DNA of 64,000 nucleotides from Streptococcus mitis (GTDB lineage Bacteria > Bacillota > Bacilli > Lactobacillales > Streptococcaceae). Below are positions 39,172 to 48,379 of the stretch, one piece after another. Location: assembly GCF_000722705.1 (NCBI RefSeq), contig NZ_JPFW01000007.1, forward strand, positions 248,001 through 312,000. Direction: 5' to 3'. Position 1 is the first letter of the stretch. Each line of letters opens with the position of its first letter. The position numbers and the translations under genes were made by a program. A model generated the notes under the pieces. That model was not told where the DNA came from. It was given only the letters and a program-made list of their open reading frames with translations, and did no database searches.

Positions 39172-39179
39172 GTTATACT
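39171..39179 (+). promoter_or_regulatory. Extended -10 promoter of trmFO
   Basis: TG-T-TATACT (39171-39179). The resulting leader is about 240 nt and contains the tandem repeat array. Confidence 0.6.
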
Positions 39180-39216
39180 AGTAGAAGAAAAAATAGAAAG
39201 ATTTGTGGGAGTGAAA

Positions 39217-39390
39217 AAGTCCTGTGGACTTTTTCAGCCTGAGCCAAGAAACTCGAAAGCGAAGTAAGTCCTGTGGACTTTTTCAGCCTGAGCCAAGAAA
39301 CTCGAAAGCGAAGTAAGTCCTGTGGACTTTTTCCGCCTGAGCTAAGCAACTCGAAAGCGAGTAAGTTCGGTTGGCTTTTTCAATGTGAAG
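39217..39390 (+). repeat. Tandem 49-bp repeat array, terminator-like, in the trmFO leader
   Basis: Copies start at 39217, 39266 and 39315 (49-bp period), with a degenerate partial fourth at 39363. Each full copy begins AAGTCC-TGT-GGACTTTTT, a 6-bp hairpin followed by a T-run, and contains ACTCGAAAGCGA, which in copy three closes into a 5-bp hairpin (ACTCG/CGAGT). Copies one and two are identical over nearly the whole unit; copy three has a few changes. Units abut directly with no spacer, so it is not CRISPR. I do not recognise it as BOX, RUP or SPRITE. Confidence 0.9.
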
Positions 39391-39424
39391 CTTGTCTTTA
39401 CACTCCCAAAGAGGTATTAGTGTC

Positions 39425-40759
39425 GTGTCTCAATCTTATATCAATGTTATCGGTGCTGGTTTGGCAGGTTCTGAAGCAGCCTACCAAATCGCAGAGCGTG
39501 GTATTCCAGTTAAACTCTATGAAATGCGTGGTGTCAAGTCAACTCCTCAGCATAAAACAGACAATTTTGCTGAGTTAGTTTGTTCCAATTCCCTACGTGG
39601 GGATGCTTTGACTAATGCTGTTGGGCTTCTCAAGGAAGAAATGCGTCGCTTGGGTTCTGTTATCTTAGAATCTGCTGAGGCTACACGTGTTCCTGCAGGT
39701 GGTGCGCTTGCGGTAGACCGTGATGGTTTCTCTCAAATGGTGACCGAAAAAGTGGCCAACCACCCCTTGATTGAAGTGGTTCGCGATGAAATTACAGAAT
39801 TGCCAACGGACGTTATTACTGTGGTCGCTACTGGTCCTTTGACTAGCGATGCCCTGGCTGAGAAGATTCATGCCCTTAATGACGGCGATGGATTCTATTT
39901 CTACGATGCGGCAGCGCCTATTATCGATGTCAACACCATCGATATGAGCAAGGTCTATCTCAAGTCTCGTTATGACAAGGGAGAGGCGGCCTACCTCAAC
40001 GCTCCCATGACCAAGCAAGAGTTTATGAATTTCCATGAAGCCTTGGTCAATGCGGAAGAAGCACCGCTGAATTCCTTTGAAAAAGAAAAGTACTTTGAAG
40101 GTTGTATGCCTATCGAAGTCATGGCCAAACGTGGTATTAAAACCATGCTTTATGGACCTATGAAGCCAGTCGGGCTTGAGTATCCAGACGACTACACAGG
40201 ACCTCGTGATGGAGAATTTAAGACTCCTTATGCGGTGGTTCAGCTTCGTCAGGACAATGCGGCTGGTAGCCTCTACAATATCGTCGGTTTCCAGACCCAC
40301 CTCAAATGGGGAGAACAAAAGCGTGTCTTCCAAATGATTCCAGGTCTTGAAAATGCGGAGTTTGTTCGCTATGGTGTTATGCACCGCAATTCTTACATGG
40401 ATTCACCAAATCTTCTGGAGCAGACTTACCGTTCTAAGAAACAACCAAATCTCTTCTTTGCTGGTCAGATGACGGGTGTGGAAGGCTATGTTGAATCAGC
40501 AGCATCTGGTTTAGTAGCTGGCATTAACGCGGCTCGTCTCTTCAAGGGAGAAAGCGAGGCTATTTTCCCAGAAACAACAGCGATTGGAAGTCTTGCTCAT
40601 TACATCACCCATGCGGACAGCAAACATTTTCAACCGATGAATGTCAATTTCGGAATTATCAAGGAGTTGGAAGGCGAGCGTATTCGTGATAAGAAGGCTC
40701 GTTATGAAAAAATTGCAGAGCGTGCCCTTGCCGACTTAGAGGAATTTTTAACGGTCTAA
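39425..40759 (+). CDS. trmFO: tRNA (uracil-54-C5)-methyltransferase, folate-dependent
   Basis: The 444-residue flavoprotein makes ribothymidine-54 in tRNA using methylenetetrahydrofolate and FADH2. The FAD-binding motif [21 protein letters not shown] begins at residue 6, and the [20 protein letters not shown] segment and C-terminal [16 protein letters not shown] are characteristic. The GTG at 39425 is chosen because it gives the standard N-terminus (SQSYINVIG) and has AGAGG upstream; a TTG at 39392 is less likely. Its leader carries the 49-bp repeat array. Confidence 0.95.
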   Translation: MSQSYINVIGAGLAGSEAAYQIAERGIPVKLYEMRGVKSTPQHKTDNFAELVCSNSLRGDALTNAVGLLKEEMRRLGSVILESAEATRVPAGGALAVDRDGFSQMVTEKVANHPLIEVVRDEITELPTDVITVVATGPLTSDALAEKIHALNDGDGFYFYDAAAPIIDVNTIDMSKVYLKSRYDKGEAAYLNAPMTKQEFMNFHEALVNAEEAPLNSFEKEKYFEGCMPIEVMAKRGIKTMLYGPMKPVGLEYPDDYTGPRDGEFKTPYAVVQLRQDNAAGSLYNIVGFQTHLKWGEQKRVFQMIPGLENAEFVRYGVMHRNSYMDSPNLLEQTYRSKKQPNLFFAGQMTGVEGYVESAASGLVAGINAARLFKGESEAIFPETTAIGSLAHYITHADSKHFQPMNVNFGIIKELEGERIRDKKARYEKIAERALADLEEFLTV

Positions 40760-40806
40760 TTTTTTTGAAAGAATTGCTCATGATACTATAAAAATCTTAG
40801 AAATTG

Positions 40807-40815
40807 TGATAAAAT
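40807..40815 (+). promoter_or_regulatory. Extended -10 promoter of pyrH
   Basis: TG-A-TAAAAT (40807-40815), 28 bp before the pyrH ATG. Confidence 0.65.
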
Positions 40816-40842
40816 AGGTAGGATAAAAAAAGGAGAGTGAAA

Positions 40843-41580
40843 ATGGCGAATCCCAAGTATAAACGTATTTTAATCAAGTTATCAGGTGAAGCCCTTGCTG
40901 GTAAACGTGGCGTAGGGATTGATATCCAAACAGTTCAAACAATCGCAAAAGAGATTCAAGAAGTTCATAGCTTAGGTATCGAAATTGCCCTTGTTATCGG
41001 TGGAGGAAATCTCTGGCGTGGAGAACCTGCTGCAGAAGCAGGAATGGACCGCGTTCAGGCAGATTACACAGGAATGCTTGGGACTGTTATGAATGCTCTT
41101 GTGATGGCAGATTCCTTGCAACAAGTTGGGGTTGATACGCGTGTACAAACAGCCATTGCCATGCAACAAGTGGCAGAGCCTTACGTACGTGGACGTGCCC
41201 TTCGTCACCTTGAAAAAGGTCGTATCGTTATCTTTGGTGCTGGAATTGGTTCACCATACTTCTCAACAGATACAACAGCGGCCCTTCGTGCAGCTGAGAT
41301 CGAAGCAGACGCCATCCTCATGGCTAAAAATGGCGTAGATGGTGTTTATAATGCCGATCCTAAGAAGGACAAGACAGCCGTTAAGTTTGAAGAATTGACT
41401 CACCGTGACGTTATCAATAAAGGTCTTCGTATCATGGACTCAACAGCTTCAACCCTCTCAATGGACAACGACATTGACTTGGTTGTCTTCAACATGAACC
41501 AACCAGGTAACATCAAACGTGTCGTATTTGGTGAAAATATCGGAACTACAGTTTCAAATAATATCGAAGAAAAGGAATAA
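40843..41580 (+). CDS. pyrH: UMP kinase
   Basis: The 245-residue amino-acid-kinase-fold enzyme phosphorylates UMP to [12 protein letters not shown] near the start, GGGNLWRG, and [20 protein letters not shown] are characteristic. AAAGGAGAG before the ATG at 40843 decides the start over a GTG at 40837. frr follows after 8 bp, the widely conserved pyrH-frr pair. Confidence 0.97.
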   Translation: MANPKYKRILIKLSGEALAGKRGVGIDIQTVQTIAKEIQEVHSLGIEIALVIGGGNLWRGEPAAEAGMDRVQADYTGMLGTVMNALVMADSLQQVGVDTRVQTAIAMQQVAEPYVRGRALRHLEKGRIVIFGAGIGSPYFSTDTTAALRAAEIEADAILMAKNGVDGVYNADPKKDKTAVKFEELTHRDVINKGLRIMDSTASTLSMDNDIDLVVFNMNQPGNIKRVVFGENIGTTVSNNIEEKE

Positions 41581-41588
41581 GAAAGATT

Positions 41589-42146
41589 ATGGCTAACGCA
41601 ATTATTGAAAAAGCTAAAGAGAGAATGACTCAGTCTCACCAATCACTTGCTCGTGAATTTGGTGGTATCCGTGCTGGACGTGCCAATGCAAGCTTGCTGG
41701 ACCGTGTACATGTAGAATACTATGGAGTAGAGACTCCTCTTAACCAAATCGCTTCAATTACGATTCCAGAAGCGCGTGTTTTGTTGGTAACACCATTTGA
41801 CAAGTCTTCATTGAAAGACATCGAACGTGCCTTGAACGCTTCTGATCTTGGTATTACACCAGCTAATGATGGTTCTGTGATTCGCTTGGTTATCCCAGCT
41901 CTTACAGAAGAAACTCGTCGTGACCTTGCTAAAGAAGTGAAGAAGGTCGGCGAAAATGCTAAAGTGGCTGTCCGCAATATCCGTCGCGATGCTATGGACG
42001 AAGCTAAGAAACAAGAAAAAGCAAAAGAAATCACTGAAGACGAATTGAAGACTCTTGAAAAAGATATTCAAAAAGTAACAGACGATGCTGTCAAACACAT
42101 CGACGACATGACTGCCAATAAAGAAAAAGAACTTTTGGAAGTCTAA
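41589..42146 (+). CDS. frr: Ribosome recycling factor
   Basis: The 185-residue two-domain protein splits post-termination ribosomes together with EF-G. The long helical domain I holds [17 protein letters not shown] and the C-terminal [14 protein letters not shown]. Length and start are standard. A hairpin follows before cvfB. Confidence 0.98.
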   Translation: MANAIIEKAKERMTQSHQSLAREFGGIRAGRANASLLDRVHVEYYGVETPLNQIASITIPEARVLLVTPFDKSSLKDIERALNASDLGITPANDGSVIRLVIPALTEETRRDLAKEVKKVGENAKVAVRNIRRDAMDEAKKQEKAKEITEDELKTLEKDIQKVTDDAVKHIDDMTANKEKELLEV

Positions 42147-42157
42147 AATAAAACAGA

Positions 42158-42190
42158 AAAACTCAGTTGGCATTGCTGGCTGAGTTTTAT
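42158..42190 (+). terminator. Hairpin between frr and cvfB (weak terminator)
   Basis: AAAACTCAG (42158-42166) pairs with CTGAGTTTT (42180-42188), followed by a short T-rich stretch. It ends about 10 bp before the cvfB ribosome binding site, so it may attenuate rather than stop transcription. Confidence 0.7.
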
Positions 42191-42205
42191 TCGAAAGAAG
42201 GAAAT

Positions 42206-43060
42206 ATGAATACAAATCTTGCAAGTTTTATCGTTGGACTGATCATCGATGAAAATGACCGTTTTTACTTTGTGCAAAAGGATGGCCAGACCTATGCGCT
42301 TGCCAAGGAAGAAGGTCAGCATACGGTAGGTGATACGGTTAAAGGTTTCGCCTATACAGACATGAAGCAAAAGCTCCGCTTGACCACTCTAGAAGTGACT
42401 GCTACTCAGGATCAATTTGGTTGGGGCCGTGTCACAGAAGTTCGTAAGGACTTGGGTGTCTTTGTGGATACAGGTCTTCCTGACAAGGAAATCGTTGTGT
42501 CACTCGATATTCTCCCTGAGCTCAAGGAACTCTGGCCTAAGAAGGGCGACCAACTCTACATCCGTCTTGAGGTGGACAAGAAAGACCGTATCTGGGGACT
42601 CTTAGCCTATCAAGAAGACTTCCAACGTCTGGCTCGTCCTGCCTACAACAACATGCAGAACCAAAACTGGCCAGCCATTGTATACCGTCTCAAGCTGTCA
42701 GGAACCTTTGTCTACCTACCAGAGAATAATATGCTTGGTTTTATTCACCCAAGTGAGCGTTATGCAGAGCCACGTTTGGGCCAAGTTCTAGATGCGCGTG
42801 TCATTGGTTTCCGTGAAGTGGACCGTACCTTGAACCTCTCCCTTAAACCACGTTCTTTTGAAATGTTGGAAAATGATGCCCAGATGATTTTGACCTACTT
42901 GGAAAGTAATGGGGGGTTCATGACCTTAAATGATAAGTCATCTCCAGACGATATAAAGGCAACCTTTGGTATTTCTAAAGGTCAGTTCAAGAAAGCACTT
43001 GGTGGCTTGATGAAGGCTGGCAAAATCAAGCAAGACCAGTTTGGGACCGAGTTGATTTAG
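42206..43060 (+). CDS. cvfB: S1-domain RNA-binding protein CvfB
   Basis: The 284-residue protein consists of several S1/OB-like repeats (WGRVTEVRKDLGVFVDTGLPDKEIVVSLD region near residue 75) and a C-terminal winged helix (FGISKGQFKKALGGLMKAGKI). CvfB homologs bind RNA and influence virulence gene expression in Gram-positive cocci. AGAAGGAAAT before the ATG at 42206 decides the start over 42167. yozE follows after 8 bp. Confidence 0.92.
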   Translation: MNTNLASFIVGLIIDENDRFYFVQKDGQTYALAKEEGQHTVGDTVKGFAYTDMKQKLRLTTLEVTATQDQFGWGRVTEVRKDLGVFVDTGLPDKEIVVSLDILPELKELWPKKGDQLYIRLEVDKKDRIWGLLAYQEDFQRLARPAYNNMQNQNWPAIVYRLKLSGTFVYLPENNMLGFIHPSERYAEPRLGQVLDARVIGFREVDRTLNLSLKPRSFEMLENDAQMILTYLESNGGFMTLNDKSSPDDIKATFGISKGQFKKALGGLMKAGKIKQDQFGTELI

Positions 43061-43068
43061 GGTGACTT

Positions 43069-43284
43069 ATGAGAAAATCATTTTACACTTGGCTCATGAC
43101 TGAGCGTAATCCTAAAAGTAATAGTCCCAAAGCCATCTTGGCAGACCTCGCTTTTGAAGAGTCTGCTTTTCCAAAACACACAGACGATTTTGATGAGGTC
43201 AGTCGCTTTTTGGAGGAACATGCCAGTTTCTCTTTTAACCTAGGAGACTTTGACGCTATCTGGCAAGAATACTTAGAACACTAG
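43069..43284 (+). CDS. YozE family (UPF0346) SAM-like protein
   Basis: The 71-residue protein begins [20 protein letters not shown], the YozE/UPF0346 signature, and is all-helical with an acidic C-terminus ([11 protein letters not shown]). Function unknown. It is linked to cvfB with an 8-bp gap; a GGGTGA ribosome binding site overlaps the end of cvfB. Confidence 0.9.
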   Translation: MRKSFYTWLMTERNPKSNSPKAILADLAFEESAFPKHTDDFDEVSRFLEEHASFSFNLGDFDAIWQEYLEH

Positions 43285-43326
43285 CATTTAGTCATTGGGT
43301 TTAGGCTAGTAATTTCTCCATCCCTT

Positions 43327-43335
43327 TGCTATAAT
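43327..43335 (+). promoter_or_regulatory. Extended -10 promoter of phoH
   Basis: TG-C-TATAAT (43327-43335), 34 bp before the phoH start. Confidence 0.7.
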
Positions 43336-43369
43336 AAAAAGAAATAAACGGATTAGAGAGGTTCTTTAT

Positions 43370-44374
43370 TTGAAGGAACATTCAATAGACATTCAACTGA
43401 GTCATCCAGATGACCTGTTTCATCTTTTTGGTTCCAATGAACGCCATCTTCGTTTGATGGAAGAAGAGCTTGATGTGGTGATTCATGCCCGTACAGAGAT
43501 TGTACAGGTTTTAGGCGAAGAATCTGCATGTGAGGAAGCCCGTCAGGTTATTCAGGCTTTGATGGTCTTGGTGAATCGGGGGATGACCGTTGGCACGCCA
43601 GATGTGGTCACTGCGATTAGCATGGTCAAAAATGATGAAATAGACAAGTTTGTCGCCCTTTACGAAGAAGAAATCATCAAGGACAATACTGGGAAACCGA
43701 TTCGCGTCAAAACATTGGGTCAAAAGCTTTATGTGGATAGTGTTAAACAGCATGATGTGACCTTTGGAATTGGGCCTGCAGGGACAGGGAAGACCTTTCT
43801 TGCAGTGACCTTGGCAGTGACAGCCCTTAAACGTGGGCAGGTCAAGCGAATTATTCTAACTCGTCCAGCAGTGGAAGCAGGAGAAAGTCTAGGATTTCTT
43901 CCGGGTGATCTTAAGGAGAAGGTAGATCCTTACCTTAGACCTGTTTACGATGCCTTGTATCAGATTTTGGGGAAAGACCAAACAACTCGTCTCATGGAGC
44001 GTGAGATTATCGAAATCGCACCCCTTGCCTACATGCGTGGACGGACCTTGGATGATGCCTTTGTCATTCTCGATGAAGCGCAAAATACGACCATCATGCA
44101 GATGAAGATGTTCTTGACTCGTTTAGGTTTTAATTCTAAGATGATTGTCAATGGAGATATCAGTCAGATTGACCTGCCACGTAATGTCAAGTCAGGTTTG
44201 ATTGACGCCCAAGAAAAGCTCAAGAACATTCACCAGATTGACTTTGTTCATTTTTCAGCTAAGGATGTGGTTCGCCATCCAGTTGTTGCTCAGATTATCC
44301 GAGCTTATGAACCAGCACCTGTCAAGAATGAAGAGAGTGAAGAATTAGAGTCTCAACCTCTGTCTGAAGGATAG
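43370..44374 (+). CDS. phoH: PhoH family ATPase
   Basis: The 334-residue P-loop protein has Walker A GPAGTGKTFLA (about residue 135), Walker B FVILDEAQNT and the family motif LTRPAVEAGESLGFLPGDL. It is thought to act in RNA metabolism together with ybeY, which lies 18 kb away in this window. The start is TTG, preceded by GAGAGG at normal spacing; no ATG lies nearby in frame. It has its own promoter. Confidence 0.94.
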   Translation: MKEHSIDIQLSHPDDLFHLFGSNERHLRLMEEELDVVIHARTEIVQVLGEESACEEARQVIQALMVLVNRGMTVGTPDVVTAISMVKNDEIDKFVALYEEEIIKDNTGKPIRVKTLGQKLYVDSVKQHDVTFGIGPAGTGKTFLAVTLAVTALKRGQVKRIILTRPAVEAGESLGFLPGDLKEKVDPYLRPVYDALYQILGKDQTTRLMEREIIEIAPLAYMRGRTLDDAFVILDEAQNTTIMQMKMFLTRLGFNSKMIVNGDISQIDLPRNVKSGLIDAQEKLKNIHQIDFVHFSAKDVVRHPVVAQIIRAYEPAPVKNEESEELESQPLSEG

Positions 44375-44481
44375 TTCTTTTGTAATTAAAGTTATCTCAA
44401 TACCAAGTATAAATTTGCTTTTTAGATGTTTTATTCAATATCCTTGTATTAGATTAGAAAGGTTTCAAGTGGAGGAAACGT

Positions 44482-45051
44482 ATGGAATCAATTTTTGTAA
44501 AACTTGCCCAGTATCCGTCTATAGAAACGGAGCGTTTATTGCTTAGACCTGTAACCTTGGATGATGCGGAAGCTATGTTTGAGTATGCCTCAGACAGAGA
44601 AAATACGCGCTACACTTTTCCAACCAATCAAAGCTTGGAAGAAACTAAGAATAACATTGCTCAGTTCTACTTGGCCAATCCCTTGGGACGCTGGGGAATA
44701 GAACTAAAAAGCAATGGCAAATTTATCGGAACTATTGACTTACACAAGATTGATCCTGTTCTTAAGAAAGCGGCTATTGGCTACATTATCAATAAAAAAT
44801 ATTGGAATCAAGGGTTAACGACAGAAGCCAATCGTGCCGTAATTGAGCTAGCTTTTGAGAAGATAGGAATGAATAAGTTAGTTGCTTTACACGATAAGGA
44901 CAATCCTGCATCTGGCAAGGTCATGGAGAAATCAGGCATGCGTTTTTCCCATGCAGAACCATATGCTTGTATGGACCAGCATGAAGAAGGTCGAATTGTT
45001 ACAAGAGTTCATTATGTCTTGACCAAGGAAGACTATTTTGCAAATAAATAA
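44482..45051 (+). CDS. GNAT family N-acetyltransferase (RimJ/RimL type)
   Basis: The 189-residue protein has the TERLLLRPVTLDDAEAMFEY start and a GYIINKKYWNQGLTTEA acetyl-CoA pocket, typical of the RimJ/RimL/SpeG-like group that acetylates ribosomal or other proteins. Substrate cannot be named. GGAGG at 44471 sets the start. It sits between phoH and the comE locus and ends with a terminator. Confidence 0.9.
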   Translation: MESIFVKLAQYPSIETERLLLRPVTLDDAEAMFEYASDRENTRYTFPTNQSLEETKNNIAQFYLANPLGRWGIELKSNGKFIGTIDLHKIDPVLKKAAIGYIINKKYWNQGLTTEANRAVIELAFEKIGMNKLVALHDKDNPASGKVMEKSGMRFSHAEPYACMDQHEEGRIVTRVHYVLTKEDYFANK

Positions 45052-45052
45052 G

Positions 45053-45082
45053 CAGTTGAGAAGAAATTTTCAACTGTTTTTT
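45053..45082 (+). terminator. Terminator before the comE locus
   Basis: CAGTTGA (45053-45059) pairs with TCAACTG (45070-45076), then six Ts. It insulates comEA from upstream transcription. Confidence 0.85.
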
Positions 45083-45090
45083 CTTCCTCT

Positions 45091-45098
45091 TACGAATA
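45091..45098 (+). promoter_or_regulatory. ComX (SigX) combox of comEA-comEC
   Basis: TACGAATA, an exact match to the streptococcal cin-box/combox (TACGAATA), with a T-rich upstream stretch, 20 bp before the comEA ATG. This is the late competence promoter read by ComX-RNA polymerase. Confidence 0.93.
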
Positions 45099-45117
45099 AT
45101 CTAAGAGAGGAGAAAAT

Positions 45118-45768
45118 ATGGAAGCAATTATCGAGAAAATCAAAGAGTATAAAATCATCGTCATTTGTACTGGTCTGGGCTTGCTTGTAGGAGGATTTTT
45201 CCTGCTAAAACCAGTTCCACAAACACCTGTTAAAGAGACGAATTTACAGGCAGAAGTTGCAGCTGTTTCCAAGGATTCATTATCCGAAAAGGAAGTGAAG
45301 AAGGAAGAGAAGGAAGAACCACTTGAACAAGATTTGATTACAGTAGATGTGAAGGGTGCTGTTAAATCGCCAGGGATTTATGACTTGCCTGTAGGTAGTC
45401 GGGTCAATGATGCTGTTCAAAAGGCGGGTGGCTTGACAGAGCAAGCAGACAGCAAGTCGCTCAATCTAGCTCAGAAAGTTAGTGATGAGGCTCTAGTTTA
45501 CGTTCCAACTAAGGGAGAAGAAGCAACTAGTCAACAGACTGGTTCTGGGACGGCTTCTTCAACGAGCAAGGAAAAGAAGATCAATGTCAACAAGGCTAGT
45601 CTGGAAGAACTCAAGCAGGTCAAGGGTCTGGGCGGCAAACGAGCTCAGGATATTATCGACCATCGTGAGGCAAATGGCAAGTTCAAGTCGGTTGACGAAC
45701 TCAAGAAGGTCTCTGGCATTGGTGCCAAGACCATAGAAAAGTTAAAAGACTATGTTACAGTGGATTAA
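45118..45768 (+). CDS. comEA: Competence DNA-binding protein ComEA
   Basis: The 216-residue membrane-anchored DNA receptor has one transmembrane helix (about 11-30), an acidic/Lys-rich linker, an SLBB domain (VDVKGAVKSPGIYDLPVGSRV, about 77-130) and two helix-hairpin-helix motifs at the C-terminus (INVNKASLEELKQVKGLG and VDELKKVSGIG). It binds double-stranded DNA for uptake in competent cells. The combox upstream places it in the ComX regulon. It overlaps comEC by 17 bp. Confidence 0.97.
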   Translation: MEAIIEKIKEYKIIVICTGLGLLVGGFFLLKPVPQTPVKETNLQAEVAAVSKDSLSEKEVKKEEKEEPLEQDLITVDVKGAVKSPGIYDLPVGSRVNDAVQKAGGLTEQADSKSLNLAQKVSDEALVYVPTKGEEATSQQTGSGTASSTSKEKKINVNKASLEELKQVKGLGGKRAQDIIDHREANGKFKSVDELKKVSGIGAKTIEKLKDYVTVD

Positions 45769-47992
45769 GAATTTCCCAATTTCCCTAATCTATCTGAGTT
45801 TTCTATTGCTTTGGCTTTATTATGCCATTTTCTCAGCATCCTATCTTGCTTTGTTGGGCTTCGTTTTTCTGCTGGTCTGTCTCTTTATCCAATTTCCGTG
45901 GAAGTCTGCTGGTAGAGTTCTAGCGATTTGTGGAATCTTTGGATTTTGGTTTCTGTTTCAAACTTGGCAACAGAGTCAAGCGAGTCAAAACCTAGCGGAC
46001 TCTGTTGAAAGGGTACGGATTTTTCCTGACACTATTAAGGTTAATGGTGATAGTCTATCCTTTCGTGGTAAGTCTGATGGACGCATTTTTCAAGTCTATT
46101 ATAAACTCCAGTCCGAGAATGAAAAAGAAGTCTTTCAAACCTTAACAGATCTTCATGAGATAGAACTTGAAGGAAAACTTTCGGAGCCAGAAGGGCAGAG
46201 AAATTTTGGTGGCTTTGACTATCAAGCCTATCTGAAAACTCAGGGAATTTACCAGACTCTCAATGTCAAAAAAATCCAGTCACTTCAAAAGGTTGGCAGT
46301 TGGGATATAGGAGAAAACCTGTCCAGTTTACGTCGAAAGGCTGTAGTTTGGATTAAGACACACTTTCCAGACCCTATGCGCAATTACATGACAGGTCTTT
46401 TATTGGGACATCTGGACACCGACTTTGAGGAGATGAATGAGCTTTATTCCAGTCTAGGAATTATCCACCTTTTTGCCTTGTCCGGCATGCAGGTAGGCTT
46501 TTTCATGGACGGATTTAGGAAACTTCTCTTGCGATTGGGCTTGACCCAAGAAAAGTTGAAATGGCTGACTTATCCCTTTTCCCTTATCTATGCTGGTCTG
46601 ACAGGATTTTCAGCTTCGGTTGTTCGCAGTCTCCTGCAAAAGTTACTGGCTCAACATGGTGTTAAGGGCTTGGATAATTTTGCCTTGACAGTCCTTGTCC
46701 TCTTTATCGTCATGCCCAACTTTTTCCTGACTGCAGGAGGAGTTTTGTCATGTGCTTATGCTTTTATCTTGACTATGAGCAGCAAAGAAGGGGAGGGACT
46801 TAAGGCTGTTGCCAGAGAAAGTCTAGTCATCTCCTTGGGAATATTGCCCATTCTATCCTTCTATTTTGCAGAATTTCAACCTTGGTCTATCCTTTTGACC
46901 TTTGTCTTTTCCTTTCTATTTGACTTGGTCTTCTTACCGCTCTTGTCTATCTTATTTGCCCTTTCTTTTCTTTATCCAGTTATTCAGCTTAATTTTATTT
47001 TTGAATGGTTGGAGGACATTATTCGCTTGGTATCACAGGTGGCAAGTAGACCTCTGGTCTTTGGACAACCCAATGCATGGCTTTTAATCCTATTGTTAAT
47101 TTCCTTGGCTTTAGTCTATGATTTGAGGAAAAACATTAAAAGGCTAGCAGTGTTGAGCTTATTGATTACAGGTCTCTTTTTCTTGACCAAGTATCCACTG
47201 GAAAATGAAATCACTATGCTGGATGTGGGGCAAGGCGAGAGTATTTTCCTACGGGATGTAACTGGTAAAACCATTCTCATAGATGTCGGTGGCAAGGCAG
47301 AATCTGATAAGAAAATCGAAAAATGGCAAGAAAGGACGACGACCAGCAATGCCCAGCGAACCTTGATTCCCTATCTCAAAAGTCGAGGAGTATCCAAGAT
47401 TGACCAGCTGGTTTTGACAAACACAGACAAGGAGCATGTTGGAGATTTGTTGGAGGTGACCAAGGCTTTTCATGTAGGCGAAATTTTAGTATCAAAAGGC
47501 AGTTTGAAACAGAAGGAATTTGTAGCAGAACTACAGGCTACTCAAACTAACGTGCGTAGTGTGACAGTAGGAGAGAACTTGCCAATTTTTGGAAGTCAGT
47601 TAGAAGTCTTATCTCCAAGGAAAATTGGAGATGGAGGTCATGAAGATTCCATAGTTCTGTATGGGAAACTCTTGGATAAGCACTTCCTCTTCACAGGAAA
47701 CTTGGAGGAGAAAGGAGAGAAGGACTTGCTGAAGCAATATTCTGACCTAGAAGTGGATGTTTTGAAAGCTGGCCAACATGGCTCTAAAAAATCATCAAGT
47801 TCAGCCTTTCTAGAAAAACTCAAACCAGAGCTTACTCTTATCTCAGTTGGAAAAAACAATCGAACCAAACTCCCCCATCAGGAAACTTTGACCCGACTGG
47901 AAGGTATCAATAGTAAAGTTTACCGAACTGACCAGCAAGGAGCTATACGCTTTAAAGGGTGGAAAAGTTGGAAAATCGAAAGCGTTCGATAG
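45752..47992 (+). CDS. comEC: Competence DNA channel ComEC
   Basis: The 746-residue protein forms the channel for single-stranded DNA. It has an N-terminal OB-like DUF4131 region, a central Competence domain with about ten membrane segments (LFALSGMQVGFFMDG is typical) and a C-terminal metallo-beta-lactamase-like domain (LDVGQGESIF). In that domain the expected H-x-x-D-x-D-H ligand set reads TNTDKEHVGD, so the metal site is degenerate; I recall the same in pneumococcal CelB. It overlaps comEA and is cotranscribed from the combox. Confidence 0.96.
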   Translation: MLQWIKNFPISLIYLSFLLLWLYYAIFSASYLALLGFVFLLVCLFIQFPWKSAGRVLAICGIFGFWFLFQTWQQSQASQNLADSVERVRIFPDTIKVNGDSLSFRGKSDGRIFQVYYKLQSENEKEVFQTLTDLHEIELEGKLSEPEGQRNFGGFDYQAYLKTQGIYQTLNVKKIQSLQKVGSWDIGENLSSLRRKAVVWIKTHFPDPMRNYMTGLLLGHLDTDFEEMNELYSSLGIIHLFALSGMQVGFFMDGFRKLLLRLGLTQEKLKWLTYPFSLIYAGLTGFSASVVRSLLQKLLAQHGVKGLDNFALTVLVLFIVMPNFFLTAGGVLSCAYAFILTMSSKEGEGLKAVARESLVISLGILPILSFYFAEFQPWSILLTFVFSFLFDLVFLPLLSILFALSFLYPVIQLNFIFEWLEDIIRLVSQVASRPLVFGQPNAWLLILLLISLALVYDLRKNIKRLAVLSLLITGLFFLTKYPLENEITMLDVGQGESIFLRDVTGKTILIDVGGKAESDKKIEKWQERTTTSNAQRTLIPYLKSRGVSKIDQLVLTNTDKEHVGDLLEVTKAFHVGEILVSKGSLKQKEFVAELQATQTNVRSVTVGENLPIFGSQLEVLSPRKIGDGGHEDSIVLYGKLLDKHFLFTGNLEEKGEKDLLKQYSDLEVDVLKAGQHGSKKSSSSAFLEKLKPELTLISVGKNNRTKLPHQETLTRLEGINSKVYRTDQQGAIRFKGWKSWKIESVR

Positions 47993-48035
47993 GAAGGAAA
48001 AATATTATATATTAGTAAAATAAACTAAAAATCTG

Positions 48036-48064
48036 TTGCATAATAATGATAAAAACGATATAAT
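48036..48064 (+). promoter_or_regulatory. Promoter of the peptide remnant/ABC transporter unit
   Basis: TTGCAT (48036-48041), a 17-bp spacer and TATAAT (48059-48064), about 315 bp before the ABC ATPase gene. Confidence 0.75.
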
Positions 48065-48137
48065 AAAAGCGTATTCGATATTGATGATATAAAACCATTA
48101 AAAATTAGTAAAAACCGTTTAATTAGTTAGTTTATGA

Positions 48138-48359
48138 TCTATTGGTCTTTTTCATTCCAGTATATCTGCTGTGAGCGTTCTTAAAATTTATCGGTATGAT
48201 TGGAATACCTACTATAAGTCTAGTATGAATTGCTAGAGATATAACTATATTAATTCCCTGTTATGGTATCGTTATGACAGCTATTCTGAATATAAAATTG
48301 GTTCTGGTTGGAACTACGATTGTTATGAGGTACTAAACTACTACAGCAGAGGCTATTAA
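48138..48359 (+). pseudogene. Broken Tyr-rich peptide gene upstream of an ABC transporter
   Basis: One frame is open from 48138 to a TAA at 48357-48359, except for a single TAG at 48234-48236. The downstream part reads as a Tyr/Trp/Gly-rich peptide (residues such as WYRYDSYSEYK, SGWNYDCYEVLNYYSRGY), and a similar motif YRYDWNTYYK lies before the TAG. TAG would revert to Trp by one base, giving W-R-Y-N-Y that matches the style. No good start codon is found in frame (GTG at 48171 possible), so the 5' part may also be damaged. The stop is followed at once by AAGGAGG and the ABC ATPase, the layout of an exported-peptide gene with its transporter. No known bacteriocin family is recognised. Confidence 0.5.
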
Positions 48360-48379
48360 TCCAAAAAGGAGGGCTAGAT

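Noticed and set aside
39217-39390. CRISPR array
   Set aside because: The 49-bp units abut without spacers and no cas genes are present; it is a tandem repeat.
39273-39578. 101-residue frame through the tandem repeats into trmFO
   Set aside because: It reads the repeat units and then trmFO in the wrong frame; no ribosome binding site.
39665-40384. Minus-strand 239-residue frame inside trmFO
   Set aside because: Complete overlap with a conserved core gene and no recognisable motifs.
48134-48184. Short ATG frame (16 codons) before the Tyr-rich frame as a possible leader peptide
   Set aside because: No ribosome binding site, different frame from the Tyr-rich part, and the sequence does not look like a leader.
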